A stretch of 64,000 nt of DNA from CAVQEK01 sp963711495 (GCA_963711495.1 CAVQEK010000013.1:992001-1056000); one strand, 5' to 3'; numbered from the stretch's first letter, positions 36,116 through 46,254 are shown. Notes: generated by a model not told the origin, from the sequence alone. Numbers and translations are program-made.

Positions 36116-37482
36116 TATTTCTGCTCGGCATATTTTCATCTTTGCTGATGTTCATTTGTTATGTGCTTAACAAACCGGTGTATACCCTCATTGTTCTGGT
36201 ATTTTTTTGTATTGTTTATTTACGGTATGTATACAGGAATGAAGGGTTGAAGGTAATCAATCCGATCTCCATGTATGCAGTGGCCGGTATTGTGATGGCC
36301 ATATCCAACATCATTGGGATCAATGCCGCAGATACTCCGCAAAGAGATGTTTATTTTATTTATGCGGTGGAAGAAAACATCAATTTGGCCATGCTGATTG
36401 CCACGGTTGGGGTGGTATTTGTCGTGGTGGGCTATGAGTTGAATATAAGAAGAGTGGGACAAGTTCCGGCATTGAGATTATGGAAGATCAGCAGTATCGT
36501 CAATTCGCAAAGGGGGGTTAGAATACTGTTGTTCATTTCATTTTTGATCATTGTTTTGCGAATTTATAATAGGATCCCCCGTGTATTCGGGACCATTGAG
36601 GGATTCCTGTTAATGGCACCGATTGCCACGATTTTCTTTCTCAGCCGCTATGCTGTGGTTGCGAAAGACAAATATTACAGTCGCTGGGCACTGGTCCTGC
36701 TATTGGTGGAAACGGTAAGGGCTCTGTTATTCGATTATTTGAGGTTACATTTTATTCTTCCTTCCGTTGCTTTTTTATTGGGCTATATGCTGGACGATCC
36801 GAGAATTGACCGAATAATAAATTTCAGACTCGTACCAGTGTATGTCGTCATTGTGCTGTTTGTGACCTTTTTCACTTTTTTCGGATCAAATCGGGCATAT
36901 TTATCGCAAGGCACTTCAAGATTTTCAGAGCTTCAGAACATTTCTGAAGAAGAGGGTATTGAGGATGAAAATACCCTGTTCATGCGATTCAGTAATTTTA
37001 ACCAATTGACTAATGTGGTAGAACTGGTCCAGGATGATGGATTTTATAAAGGGGAAACGCTTAGATACCTGGGGTTTGCTTTTATCCCGAGGTTTTTATG
37101 GCCGGAGAAACCGCTGATCCAGATGGGCGCCTGGTTTGCTTATAAAATTGGAAGAGGCTATATCGATGAAAATGGCCGTTACCGTAACGCCATCAATATG
37201 ACTGTATCCGGTGAATTTTATTTGAATTATGGATGGCCGGGGTTGATATTGGGCAGCATGCTGTTTGGCTTTATCATTTCGCTATTCTGGTCATCAATAA
37301 ATATTTGGGATGAAAAACGTAATATACTGGCTACTATGTTCGGTTTCTATCTTTTATTTCTAGGGTTATTTTCTTTTGGGGCCAATATTAGTATCATGGT
37401 TACTATTACTGCGATGTATCTTATTACCTTGGCGATATCGTACATTTCAAAATTTTTTACTTCAGTTTCGGATGACATATAA
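36109..37482 (+). CDS. Wzy-like oligosaccharide repeat-unit polymerase
   Basis: The 457-residue protein is almost wholly hydrophobic, with about 11-12 membrane helices. A large loop in the middle (about residues 265-355) contains FIPRFLWPEKPLI (about 325-337), typical of O-antigen polymerases that join lipid-linked repeat units in the periplasm. This is the only polymerase candidate in the window. A Wzy enzyme normally needs a Wzx flippase, which I cannot find, whereas an ABC exporter (Wzm/Wzt) is present. Confidence 0.82.
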   Translation: MVIFLLGIFSSLLMFICYVLNKPVYTLIVLVFFCIVYLRYVYRNEGLKVINPISMYAVAGIVMAISNIIGINAADTPQRDVYFIYAVEENINLAMLIATVGVVFVVVGYELNIRRVGQVPALRLWKISSIVNSQRGVRILLFISFLIIVLRIYNRIPRVFGTIEGFLLMAPIATIFFLSRYAVVAKDKYYSRWALVLLLVETVRALLFDYLRLHFILPSVAFLLGYMLDDPRIDRIINFRLVPVYVVIVLFVTFFTFFGSNRAYLSQGTSRFSELQNISEEEGIEDENTLFMRFSNFNQLTNVVELVQDDGFYKGETLRYLGFAFIPRFLWPEKPLIQMGAWFAYKIGRGYIDENGRYRNAINMTVSGEFYLNYGWPGLILGSMLFGFIISLFWSSINIWDEKRNILATMFGFYLLFLGLFSFGANISIMVTITAMYLITLAISYISKFFTSVSDDI

Positions 37483-38518
37483 AATACTTTGTGCCGGCCC
37501 GTTATGGAGGGGGAGCAATGCCAATGGGCTGTTCTATGCTCTGGGACGTCTGGGTCATGTGATCAAAATAATCGATGACCGCTATTATTTTAACTTCGAA
37601 CACAACTCCAATAAAGGTAGGCTAATAGAAAGAATTTTCAGAAATTACAATATTAGCAGTTACAACAAAAGTATTCTGAACAATATAGAACAGTTAAAAC
37701 CGGATATATTTCTGGTGTTCAAAGGTGCTTTTGTATTGCCTGAAACAGTGGTGCATATTAAAAAATCGGGCATTTTTACGGCCAATTTTTATCCCGATGT
37801 AAGTTTTACAGCTCATACCAGCATACTGCCAGAAACCCTGAAACAATATGATCTTATCTTTACTACGAAGACATTTGGTATTGAAGATATGAAAACCACA
37901 CTGGGTGTTGAGCGTGTTCATTTTGTCCCTCATGGTTTTGATCCCAATGTCCACCGGGAGTTCAATGTGAAAGAGTTGAAAAGCAATCCACAATCCTCAG
38001 ATGTTTCATTCATTGGCGGCTATTCCCAAAAAAAATCCGACATTCTCCTGCATTTAAAAAATAGACTGGATTGGATCGATTTAAAAATTTACGGGGAAAA
38101 ATGGGATCGGAATCCCTATGGACACCTTCAGTCGTCCATACAAGGTTTTGGCATCACCAATGATTTTTATACCCTGGCCATTCAGGCATCAAAGATTAAT
38201 CTGGGCCTGTTGCATGAACAGGTGTCTGGAGCATCCAGCGGGGATAAGATCACCTCCAGAACCTTTCATATTCCGGGTTCAGGGGGATTCATGATCCATG
38301 AGCGAACAGACGAGATCCATAATTATTTTGAGGAAGATCGGGAGATCGTTTGCTTTGAAACCCATGAAGAGCTTTCAGACAAAACCTCGTTTTATTTGAA
38401 AAATGAACAAGCCCGGGAAAAGATCAGAATAGAAGGTCATGCACGGGCCTGGAAAGACCATAAGCTGGATAACAGGGCTGAACGGGTTCTGGAAATTATG
38501 AGTAACCATCTGTCATAA
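37472..38518 (+). CDS. CgeB-like glycosyltransferase
   Basis: ATG 37472 overlaps the polymerase stop by 11 bases and gives MTYKILCAGPLWRGSNANGL, a natural start. A longer version from 37376 would run 107 bases into the polymerase gene and is unlikely. The 348-residue protein has a C-terminal Glyco_trans_1_2 domain (SFIGGYSQKKSDIL, then RTFHIPGSGGFMIHE and FETHEELSDK), as in CgeB-like transferases. It is part of the same tightly packed operon. Donor and acceptor are unknown. Confidence 0.82.
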   Translation: MTYKILCAGPLWRGSNANGLFYALGRLGHVIKIIDDRYYFNFEHNSNKGRLIERIFRNYNISSYNKSILNNIEQLKPDIFLVFKGAFVLPETVVHIKKSGIFTANFYPDVSFTAHTSILPETLKQYDLIFTTKTFGIEDMKTTLGVERVHFVPHGFDPNVHREFNVKELKSNPQSSDVSFIGGYSQKKSDILLHLKNRLDWIDLKIYGEKWDRNPYGHLQSSIQGFGITNDFYTLAIQASKINLGLLHEQVSGASSGDKITSRTFHIPGSGGFMIHERTDEIHNYFEEDREIVCFETHEELSDKTSFYLKNEQAREKIRIEGHARAWKDHKLDNRAERVLEIMSNHLS

Positions 38519-38541
38519 GGTCTTATCGGACCAAGGCAATT

Positions 38542-39528
38542 TTGAAGGTAACATTTTTTTATAGGGACAGAAGGCAGGGAAATTTTAGCATAGAAGCTAT
38601 TTTTTCGAAGATACAGGAGCACCTCAGAGGTAAGATCGAGATCAGCGAATTTAGGTTAAATAAAAACAGGCCCCGGTTATTGGAAATATGGAGGGCGTCA
38701 AGGGAAATGTCAGAGGTCAATCACATTACCGGGGATATTAATTTCATTGCCCTGGGTCTTAAAAGACCTAAAACCGTTCTCACCATACATGATTTGGGAT
38801 ATTTTGAAAATCCTGTTCATCACAAAATTAAAAGATGGATTTATGGAATGATTTGGTTTCGATTGCCGATTTACAGAACCGCAATGATTACCACGGTATC
38901 GGAATCGACCAAAAAAAAGATCGTGAATTATTTTCATGTTCCGCACCACAAAATAAAGGTTATCCCCAATCCGGTCTTTAATTTCTTTCGGTTCAGCCCG
39001 AGAGCATTTAATAAAGTCAAACCGGTGATCTTGCAAATCGGTACCGGGGATCATAAAAACCTCAAGGGATTAATTAGGGCCGTTAAAGAAATTCCATGCA
39101 AGATCATTATTGTGGGATTCCCTAAAAAGGAAGAAATTGAAGAAATGCAACGGTTCAGGATTGATTTTGAGATCAAGAATAATTTGTCGGATGAAGCATT
39201 GTATCAGCAATATGTCAATTGTGACTTATTGTATTTTGCCTCTTTTTATGAAGGGTTTGGTTTGCCCATTATTGAGGCCAATGCCGTCGGAAGGGCGGTA
39301 ATTACCAGTAATATTTTGTCCATGCCCGAAGTGGCCGGTAAAGCAGCGTATTTTGTTGATCCGGCTGATATTGCTGCTATTCGGCAGGGAATTTTGAAAA
39401 TAATCAATGACGACTATTATCGAGATATCTTGGTAAAGCATGGGACTGAAAATGTAAAAAGGTTTTCATTGGAACGTATAAGCGAAAAATACCTTGAACT
39501 GTATAAACTGATCGCAAATGGGGAATGA
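38542..39528 (+). CDS. glycosyltransferase family 4 (GT-B)
   Basis: The 328-residue GT4 enzyme starts at TTG. It shows NHITGDINFIALGL (about residues 55-68), TVLTIHDLGY (about 76-85), VIPNPVFNFF and the donor motif FASFYEGFGLPIIEANAVG (about 233-251), with both Glu residues. It is clearly paralogous to the GT4 at 50072 (shared NHITGD segment, EGFG-PIIEA motif and IRQGILK tail). It is followed by a coupled GT4 gene that starts 11 bases before its stop. Confidence 0.87.
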   Translation: MKVTFFYRDRRQGNFSIEAIFSKIQEHLRGKIEISEFRLNKNRPRLLEIWRASREMSEVNHITGDINFIALGLKRPKTVLTIHDLGYFENPVHHKIKRWIYGMIWFRLPIYRTAMITTVSESTKKKIVNYFHVPHHKIKVIPNPVFNFFRFSPRAFNKVKPVILQIGTGDHKNLKGLIRAVKEIPCKIIIVGFPKKEEIEEMQRFRIDFEIKNNLSDEALYQQYVNCDLLYFASFYEGFGLPIIEANAVGRAVITSNILSMPEVAGKAAYFVDPADIAAIRQGILKIINDDYYRDILVKHGTENVKRFSLERISEKYLELYKLIANGE

Positions 39529-40679
39529 AAAGTTTGAAGTTTATTTCTGGCAAAATTCAATAAGTCCCCACCAATCGTATTTTATCCGTCATCTTTCGGA
39601 AAACAAGCAATTTGAAGTGTTCTGGATAGCGGCCAAAGACCTGGGTAAGGAAAGAAAGGGGATGGGATGGCAGGTGCCTGAAACAGGTGAGGCACATATA
39701 TTAGTCAACCCGGAATTGGATGAAGTTGATAACATTTTGGTGACCTCGGACCCTGCCAATTCGATTCATATCTTTTCCGGTCCAAGGGGTATTCCCATAA
39801 TATTCGCGGCATTCCGCAGAGCCATTCATCTTAAAAGAAAGGTAGCCTTAATGGCGGAAACTTATAACTGGATGGGCTGGTCCGGGAAATTACGTTTTCT
39901 CAGGGGTGTTATTGACCGCATACGGTTTGGCAATCATATTCGGATCATACTTTCCATAGGATATCAAAGTAAAATGTGGTTCAAAAAAGTCGGGTTTTCT
40001 GAGAAAAAGATCATCGATTGGGCATATGCCCTGAGCCACTTGATCACCCCATAATTACAAATAATAAAGATTCGACCCATCAAATAGTATATGTTGGCAA
40101 GATCATTAAGAGCAAAGGTATATTCGATTTGTTGGATGCTTTTGCTTTATTAATAAAGAAAAATTACAATTTAAAACTTGTGTTTTTTGGTGATGGAAAT
40201 GATTTGCGAGACCTGAAAATCCGAACTGGAGACCGTGTATGGAACATTTAGTCAACTTTAGAGGATTTATGCCGAATGAAGCGATAAGAAGTCAAATTTC
40301 CGGGGCGGATCTTCTGGTACTACCAAGCAATGAGAAAGAAGGATGGGGAGCGGTTATCAGTGAAGCATTAATGGTGGGGGTCCCAGTAGTTTGTAGTCAT
40401 TATTGCGGGGCCTCGGTTTTAATAAACAATCACGAACTGGGTAGGGTATTTGAAGCGGGTAACATGACGGACTTGTCAGAAAAGTTGGCTGAAATGGTCG
40501 AACTTGGCAAACCTGATCGAAAAATGAAGGAAATGATCATTAAAAATTATCATTCTAGAATGGGGGTACAAAGTATAATTGACTATTTCACTTTGGTTCT
40601 TGAATATATCACTACAAAGAGTAGTAAACCTATTCGAAAACCAGTTGCTCCCTGGTTAACAATAGTTCCAAATGAGTAA
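39518..40679 (+). pseudogene. glycosyltransferase family 4, two frameshifts
   Basis: Three overlapping frames make one GT-B protein. The first carries the acceptor domain (FYFWQNSISPHQSYFIRHL-like opening). The second, from about 40031, carries the linker and donor start (HQIVYVGKIIKSKGIFDLLDA). The third, from about 40225, carries RGFMPNEAIRSQISGADLLV and the EX7E-like NEKEGWGAVISEALMVG. The breaks lie near 40031 and between 40200 and 40235, each one base. The corrected length is about 385 residues. It overlaps both neighbouring GT genes by a few bases, as an intact operon member would, which favours sequencing error. Confidence 0.78.
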
Positions 40680-41811
40680 GAAAAAGATACTAGCTTTCTT
40701 TGATTATTTTTACCCTTCGGTGAAATCAGGAGGGCCCGCGGTTTCTTCTTTAGGGTTTGCTGAACGTCTAGGAGAAAATTTCGAAATAATAATTTTTACC
40801 AGAAACAGAGATTTTAATTCTTCAAATCCCTACGAAGGGATATTAGCAGATCGAATAATAAGTCTCAAGAATTTCTCAGTCATATATAATTCAACAGGAA
40901 ATGAATTCAGAAATTTGTTAGGTCTGCTTAGAGAAAAACGCTTTGATTTTTTTTATTTGAATAGCATATATTCCTTTTATTATTCTATTCTCCCATTACT
41001 GATTTTAAAATTTAAGATATCTAAAGATCAAAAAATAGTACTGGCTCCCAGAGGAGAATTAGCCGGGAGTGCTATTGAACACAAGCCAATAAAAAAGAAA
41101 TTATTTTTGTGCATCTATAAGTATTTCCTGGACAGAAGAATTGTTTGGCATGCCACATCGGACCTAGAAAGTTTGGATATCCGGAAATTTTCTAAGAAAG
41201 CTAATGTTTTAAAAGCGATAAACCTGAGACCTAAATCAGATACGACCGGCAATTCAAAGTATTCTCTGAAAAAGATAGTTGGACATATACGTATTGTTAC
41301 CGTGGCAAGGATACATCCAATTAAGAATATAGATTTGGCCCTAAGAATTTTGTCTAATTGTAAGGGGCAGGTTACCTATGACTTATATGGTTTCAACGAA
41401 GAGAAAGAATACCTTGTTGAATGTATGAAAATTGCAGAGACCTTACCACCCAATATTAGTTTCAATTATAAAGGAGAATTATCACATGGAGATGTGATTA
41501 ATGTAATCAAACAATATCATTTATTTTTACTATTAAGCAAAGGTGAAAATTTTGGTCATGCAATTTATGAATCACTTATAGGAAATCGCCCTGTGCTGAT
41601 TAGCGATAAAACATATTTTAAATCGTTGGATAAATATGGCATTGGTTGGGATTTGCCTTTACATAATATTCAGGCATTTATCAGGATAATTAATCAATTG
41701 ATACAGTACAGCGATAAAGAGATGAATAAAATGTATAAAGATATAAAAGAATATATGGTGAAAGAGGATTTTCATGCAGAAATTGAAAATTATATATCAA
41801 TCTTTTCATAG
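40672..41811 (+). CDS. glycosyltransferase family 4 (GT-B)
   Basis: The 379-residue AT-rich gene encodes a GT4 of the type opening KKKILAFFDYFYPSVKSGGP. It has APRGELAGSAIEHKPIKK (about residues 124-141) and donor motif LSKGENFGHAIYESLIG (about 284-300). It is paralogous to the GT4 at 52276, which shares the FYDYF-P-KAGGP opening, the APRGML-SAL block and the SENFGHAIFEAL motif. In both places it follows a gene of the 38542/50072 type, so a two-gene unit seems duplicated. Confidence 0.86.
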   Translation: MSKKKILAFFDYFYPSVKSGGPAVSSLGFAERLGENFEIIIFTRNRDFNSSNPYEGILADRIISLKNFSVIYNSTGNEFRNLLGLLREKRFDFFYLNSIYSFYYSILPLLILKFKISKDQKIVLAPRGELAGSAIEHKPIKKKLFLCIYKYFLDRRIVWHATSDLESLDIRKFSKKANVLKAINLRPKSDTTGNSKYSLKKIVGHIRIVTVARIHPIKNIDLALRILSNCKGQVTYDLYGFNEEKEYLVECMKIAETLPPNISFNYKGELSHGDVINVIKQYHLFLLLSKGENFGHAIYESLIGNRPVLISDKTYFKSLDKYGIGWDLPLHNIQAFIRIINQLIQYSDKEMNKMYKDIKEYMVKEDFHAEIENYISIFS

Positions 41812-41959
41812 AATAGACCCCATTCACAAAATTGTTCATTGATTAAAAGTGGAGGAGGAGCTACTGGTATTATATGAATGAAAATAATACGTCCAACCTC
41901 CAGGAGTACTTGCTAAATTCTGAGCAGGTTTTGTTTCCAATTTTAACTTATAAAGTGAA
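41812..41959. other. short spacer
   Basis: Contains a 39-codon ORF (from 41874) without recognisable features and a ggaggaggag stretch whose partner ctcc lies 40 bases later. Nothing firm can be assigned. Confidence 0.25.
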
Positions 41960-42838
41960 ATGTCAATCGTTAAGTCACTTAAATTTATAGTAAACCATCC
42001 TTTAAATAGAAATAAAAAATTAAATGCCTTAATGAAATTTTTTAAGTGGCAATTAAACTCAAAGGTTTTTCCTTATCCAATTATCTTTCCATTTGCTGCA
42101 AAAAGTAAAATGGTAGCTTGGAAGGGCCTTACAGGAGCTACTGGTAATTTATATTGCGGTTTACATGAATTTGAAGATATGGCGTTTGTGCTTCATTTTT
42201 TGAGAGAAACGGATTTGTTGATAGATATCGGCGCAAATGTTGGTAGCTACACGCTGTTGGGATCTAGTGAGATTGGTGCTAAATCAATTTCAATAGAACC
42301 AATACCAGAGACATTTAAAGTATTAAAATTAAATGTTCAATTAAACAACATTTCTGATAAAGTTGAGATCATGAATATTGGAATGGGGAGCGAAAAGGGA
42401 ATATTGAAATTCACGAAGTCCAAGGACACTACGAATCATGTTGCAACTACAAACGATACAAATACTATAGAAGTTATAATTGAGAAATTTGATGACATCA
42501 TTCAAATCGATAGGCCGACTTTGGTTAAAATTGATGTTGAAGGATTTGAAAACGAGGTTATCAAAGGAATGACGGGGGCTATTACAAATGAACATTTAAA
42601 AGTCATTATAATAGAATTGAACGGATCCGGTAAAAGATATGGATTTTCGGATGATGAGATTCATAAGTATCTCCTGTCAAAAGAATTCAAACCTTTTAAA
42701 TATGAGCCTTTCAACAGGCAAATAGTTCCGGTTGAACATTATGGGAACGTGAATACATTATATATCAAGGATTTGGAATTTGTATTTGAAAGGATTTCTG
42801 CTTCAGAGAAAATTAAAATTCACGGACATGAGTTCTAA
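41960..42838 (+). CDS. FkbM-family methyltransferase
   Basis: The 292-residue AT-rich gene has SAM motif I LLIDIGANVGSYTLL (about residues 85-99) and SISIEPIPETFKVLK (about 111-125). The FkbM signature LVKIDVEGFENEVIKGM (about 191-207) is present. It is a second FkbM, distinct from that at 35234 (different N-terminus and composition). The start ATG is preceded by an ordinary AT-rich spacer with no repeats. Confidence 0.87.
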   Translation: MSIVKSLKFIVNHPLNRNKKLNALMKFFKWQLNSKVFPYPIIFPFAAKSKMVAWKGLTGATGNLYCGLHEFEDMAFVLHFLRETDLLIDIGANVGSYTLLGSSEIGAKSISIEPIPETFKVLKLNVQLNNISDKVEIMNIGMGSEKGILKFTKSKDTTNHVATTNDTNTIEVIIEKFDDIIQIDRPTLVKIDVEGFENEVIKGMTGAITNEHLKVIIIELNGSGKRYGFSDDEIHKYLLSKEFKPFKYEPFNRQIVPVEHYGNVNTLYIKDLEFVFERISASEKIKIHGHEF

Positions 42839-42992
42839 CAATGAAAATAATTGACATTATGAATTATAGTTTTTTATTGGTTTGAACAATCAGTCGATTT
42901 TTCCACTCAGCAGTATTTTTATTGGAACTATTCTAAAAGTTAACAAGGGGCACAACTTTTTTGAATCATTAATTTATTATTAAACATAAGTC
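42839..42992. promoter_or_regulatory. AT-rich spacer, weak candidate promoter for the second asnB-like gene
   Basis: TTGGTTTG (about 42877-42884) differs from the Bacteroidota -7 consensus TAnnTTTG at one base. No convincing -33 TTTG lies at the right distance. This is weak evidence only. Confidence 0.2.
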
Positions 42993-44891
42993 ATGTGCGG
43001 TATATTCGGAGCGGTAGGTTTATTTGATCAGTCAACATTCTCTGAAGCTGTGAACATTGTGGCACATCGCGGGCCGGATGATTCCGGTATTTTTTTTGAT
43101 AAAAATATTGGCCTGGGACACAGGCGCTTATCGATACAGGATACCAGTGATGCAGCCCACCAACCCATGAGCACCTCAGATAACCGGTATACCATTATTT
43201 TTAACGGGGAGATCTACAATCACCGGGAAATTCGGGCAAAGTTGAAAGGGGAACATCATTTTCGGTCTACCGGAGATACGGAAACATTGCTATATGCCTG
43301 GGCCGAAATGGGGGAGAAAGTACTCCGGATGCTCAATGGAATATTCGCTTTCGCCTTATATGACCGCGTTGAAGATGCGGTGGTGTTGGCCAGGGATCCC
43401 TTTGGGGTTAAACCATTGTATTATTATTCAGATGCGGAAAAATTCCTGTTTGGTAGTGAGTTAAAATCAATTAATCAATTTTCCATTGACAGAACGATAG
43501 ACCCACGGGCGATCATGGATTATTTGCGGTTTCTCTATGCACCTTTTGAACGAACACCTTTTCTAAAGGTAAGAAAATTACAACCGGGTTATACATTAAA
43601 AATCAATCTGTCAGGTCATCAAAAGATCAAAATAAAGCAATATTTCGAAATCCCTTTTAACGGTCGATATGAATATAAAAACGAGCGACAGGCCCTGGAA
43701 GTGCTGGATGATAAATTGCATATGGGGGTGAAACGGCAATTGATCTCTGATGTGCCCCTGGGCTTTTTCCTTTCCGGTGGCCTCGATAGCAGTGCAGTCT
43801 TGGCAATGGCGGCAGATGAACTGCAGGATGGAAAGATAAATGCTTTTTCAATCGACACTTCCTCCTATGGACAATTCGACGGTTTTGCTGATGATCTTGT
43901 TTATGCCAGGAAAGTAGCAGATCAGTACAATGTAAACCTCAATGTTGTACCCGCCAACCATCAAATACTGGATGCATTTGACACAATGATCTGGCATTTG
44001 GACGAACCGCAAGCAGATCCTGCTCCTTTACACGTCCGAAATATTGCGCGTATGGCAAGTGATATGGGCATCAAAGTCCTCTTGGGTGGATCAGCAGGAG
44101 ATGATGTATTTTCAGGTTATCGAAGACATCAGGCCATTCGTCTTGAAACATGGCTAAAATACGTTCCGGGTTTTTTTAAGCATCGATTGAATAAAATGGG
44201 AAAAAAAATGGACAGGAATGTAGCCTGGCGAAGAAGGTTTACAAAGATCACCGATCAATTGGAATATGATACCAGTATGCGGTTATTTAATTATTTTACT
44301 TGGCTGGGATCGGAAAATACATTTCAATTATTTAATAAGCACGTTGTATCCGAATTGGACGATTATGAGCAGAGTGAGGTGTTTATGCAAAAGTTGGAGA
44401 ACATCCCGAAGGAAAGCAATTGGCTCAATCGGATGTTGTACTGGGAAATGAAATCCTTTATGGTGGACCACAATCTAAATTACACGGATAAAATGAGTAT
44501 GGCCGAAGGCATAGAAACGCGCGTGCCTTTTTTGGATCTTGACCTTGTGATGTTTTCTGCCAGGTTACATCCGGATTTGAAGATGAAAGGAAGGACTACC
44601 AAATATCTGTTAAAAAAACTGATGGAAAAGTACTTGCCTTCAGATGTAATTTACCGCCCCAAAACAGGTTTTGGCGCTCCGGTACGTCAATGGATTCGTC
44701 ATGACATGGAACCATTGATCCATGATTACCTTTCACACGATACTTTGAAGAGGCAAGACATTTTCAATCCTGAACAGGTTGGTGAATTATTAAAGAATAA
44801 TCGGGAAGGTAAAATAGATGCAGCCTACACCATTTGGTCTCTTTTGGCTGTTTCCTCATGGATTCACCAGTTTTGTGAAAAGAAGCATTAG
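42993..44891 (+). CDS. AsnB-type glutamine-dependent amidotransferase
   Basis: The 632-residue protein has catalytic Cys2 (MCGIFGAVG), HRGPDDSGIFF (about residues 25-35), NGEIYNHREIR and the synthase PP-loop FFLSGGLDSSAVL (about 258-270). The late YTDKMSMAEGIETRVPFLD block, conserved in exopolysaccharide AsnB/WbpS-like enzymes, is present. It probably transfers glutamine-derived ammonia to a sugar acid. The sequence differs enough from the AsnB at 29943 that they may act on different residues. Confidence 0.9.
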   Translation: MCGIFGAVGLFDQSTFSEAVNIVAHRGPDDSGIFFDKNIGLGHRRLSIQDTSDAAHQPMSTSDNRYTIIFNGEIYNHREIRAKLKGEHHFRSTGDTETLLYAWAEMGEKVLRMLNGIFAFALYDRVEDAVVLARDPFGVKPLYYYSDAEKFLFGSELKSINQFSIDRTIDPRAIMDYLRFLYAPFERTPFLKVRKLQPGYTLKINLSGHQKIKIKQYFEIPFNGRYEYKNERQALEVLDDKLHMGVKRQLISDVPLGFFLSGGLDSSAVLAMAADELQDGKINAFSIDTSSYGQFDGFADDLVYARKVADQYNVNLNVVPANHQILDAFDTMIWHLDEPQADPAPLHVRNIARMASDMGIKVLLGGSAGDDVFSGYRRHQAIRLETWLKYVPGFFKHRLNKMGKKMDRNVAWRRRFTKITDQLEYDTSMRLFNYFTWLGSENTFQLFNKHVVSELDDYEQSEVFMQKLENIPKESNWLNRMLYWEMKSFMVDHNLNYTDKMSMAEGIETRVPFLDLDLVMFSARLHPDLKMKGRTTKYLLKKLMEKYLPSDVIYRPKTGFGAPVRQWIRHDMEPLIHDYLSHDTLKRQDIFNPEQVGELLKNNREGKIDAAYTIWSLLAVSSWIHQFCEKKH

Positions 44892-44968
44892 CTGCCTAGT
44901 GACCTAGGTCGAATAATTGCAGCATAGCATATTTGAATATTTTACATGAAGGGAAATAAATTTTGTAA

Positions 44969-46105
44969 ATGAAGAAAAATATACTTTTCGTATTCGGTAC
45001 CCGGCCGGAGGCCATCAAAATGGCGCCGCTGATCAGGGTTTTCAATCAACATGTGGAGTTATTCGATACCAAAGTGGCCGTTACCGCCCAGCACCGCGAG
45101 ATGCTGGATCAGGTGCTGGATTTTTTTGACATCCGCCCCGATTATGACCTCAACCTGATGCAACCCGGCCAGACCCTGGCCGCGCTCACCGCCCGCCTCG
45201 CCACCGGGCTCGATGATCTGTACCGGCAGGCAAAGCCGGATTATGTGGTGGTCCAGGGGGATACCACCACCGCCTTTATGGGTGCGATGATCGGCTTCTA
45301 CCACAAGGCGCGGATCGTGCACATTGAGGCCGGTTTGCGCAGCGGGCAGCTCTATGCCCCCTTTCCCGAGGAAGTCAACCGCCGTATGACCGGAGTGGTC
45401 ACCTTTGCCCACATGGCACCCACGCAAAAAGCAAAGAAAAACCTGCTGGCAGAGGGCTATGAAGACCATATCTACATCACCGGCAATACCGTGATCGACG
45501 CCCTGCTGCTGGGGCTGGAGATACTGGATAAAAAGCCGGAACTGATCGATCGAACCCGCTATGGCAAGCTGGACCTGAATAAACGCATCATCCTGGTGAC
45601 CGGCCACCGCCGGGAGAGCTTCGGGGAAGGATTTGAACACATTTGTGAGGCCATTGCGGAGGTCAAGTCGCAATTTGAAGACGTGGAATTCATTTATCCC
45701 GTCCACCTCAATCCCAATGTGCGTGAGCCGGTGAACCGCATCCTCGGGAATGTGCCTGGCGTACACCTTGTAGAGCCGCTAGACTACCCCCACCTTATCT
45801 GGCTGATGAAGCGGTGCTACCTGGTCCTGACCGATTCCGGGGGCATCCAGGAAGAAGCCCCGTCCCTGGGCAAGCCGGTGCTGGTCATGCGCGAGGTCAC
45901 CGAACGGCAGGAAGGGGTCGATGCCGGCACTGCGAGACTGGTAGGCACAGACAAGAGCAAGATCATCGACAGCATGACCGAACTGCTCACCCGGCCCGCA
46001 GCATATGAAGCCATGTCCGGCGCGATCAATCCCTATGGTGTTGGCAAGGCAGCAGAAAGGGTGCTGGATATTATGAGGAAGCTGGTTGATGATGTGATGA
46101 TGTGA
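44969..46105 (+). CDS. wecB: UDP-N-acetylglucosamine 2-epimerase (non-hydrolysing)
   Basis: This cytoplasmic enzyme interconverts UDP-GlcNAc and UDP-ManNAc. The 378-residue protein has FGTRPEAIKMAPL (residues 9-21), QGDTTTAFMGA (about 96-106), HIEAGLRSGQ (about 116-125), TGHRRESFGEG (about 209-219) and TDSGGIQEEAPSLGKPVLVMR (in part, about 287-306). All are family hallmarks. It is markedly more GC-rich than the upstream AT-rich genes. The last codons (LVDDVMM) and the stop are formed by the start of an 8-bp repeat array, so the C-terminus is probably shaped by it. No WecC dehydrogenase is beside it. Confidence 0.93.
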   Translation: MKKNILFVFGTRPEAIKMAPLIRVFNQHVELFDTKVAVTAQHREMLDQVLDFFDIRPDYDLNLMQPGQTLAALTARLATGLDDLYRQAKPDYVVVQGDTTTAFMGAMIGFYHKARIVHIEAGLRSGQLYAPFPEEVNRRMTGVVTFAHMAPTQKAKKNLLAEGYEDHIYITGNTVIDALLLGLEILDKKPELIDRTRYGKLDLNKRIILVTGHRRESFGEGFEHICEAIAEVKSQFEDVEFIYPVHLNPNVREPVNRILGNVPGVHLVEPLDYPHLIWLMKRCYLVLTDSGGIQEEAPSLGKPVLVMREVTERQEGVDAGTARLVGTDKSKIIDSMTELLTRPAAYEAMSGAINPYGVGKAAERVLDIMRKLVDDVMM

Positions 46106-46220
46106 TGATATGATGATGGGATGTTGGAATAGGGAAATAAGGAGATGAGGTAATATGATGATGTGATTTTGAAATGGTATGATGAAATGTAGGAGGGGGA
46201 TGGGTGAATGAAGCGATAGA
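46085..46220 (+). repeat. G-rich octamer trailer array overlapping the wecB stop
   Basis: 8-bp units (atgtgatg, atgtgatg, atatgatg, atgggatg and more degenerate ones) begin inside the last codons of wecB and continue about 115 bases past the stop. Confidence 0.75.
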
Positions 46221-46254
46221 AAAATGGGGAAAATGTAGTGAGTGCCGCAAAACC

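Noticed and set aside
37376..37471. Upstream start for the CgeB-like gene
   Set aside because: It would overlap the polymerase gene by 107 bases; ATG 37472 gives the natural N-terminus.
45059..45766. 235-codon minus-strand ORF opposite wecB
   Set aside because: wecB is unmistakable and GC-rich, which opens spurious antisense frames.
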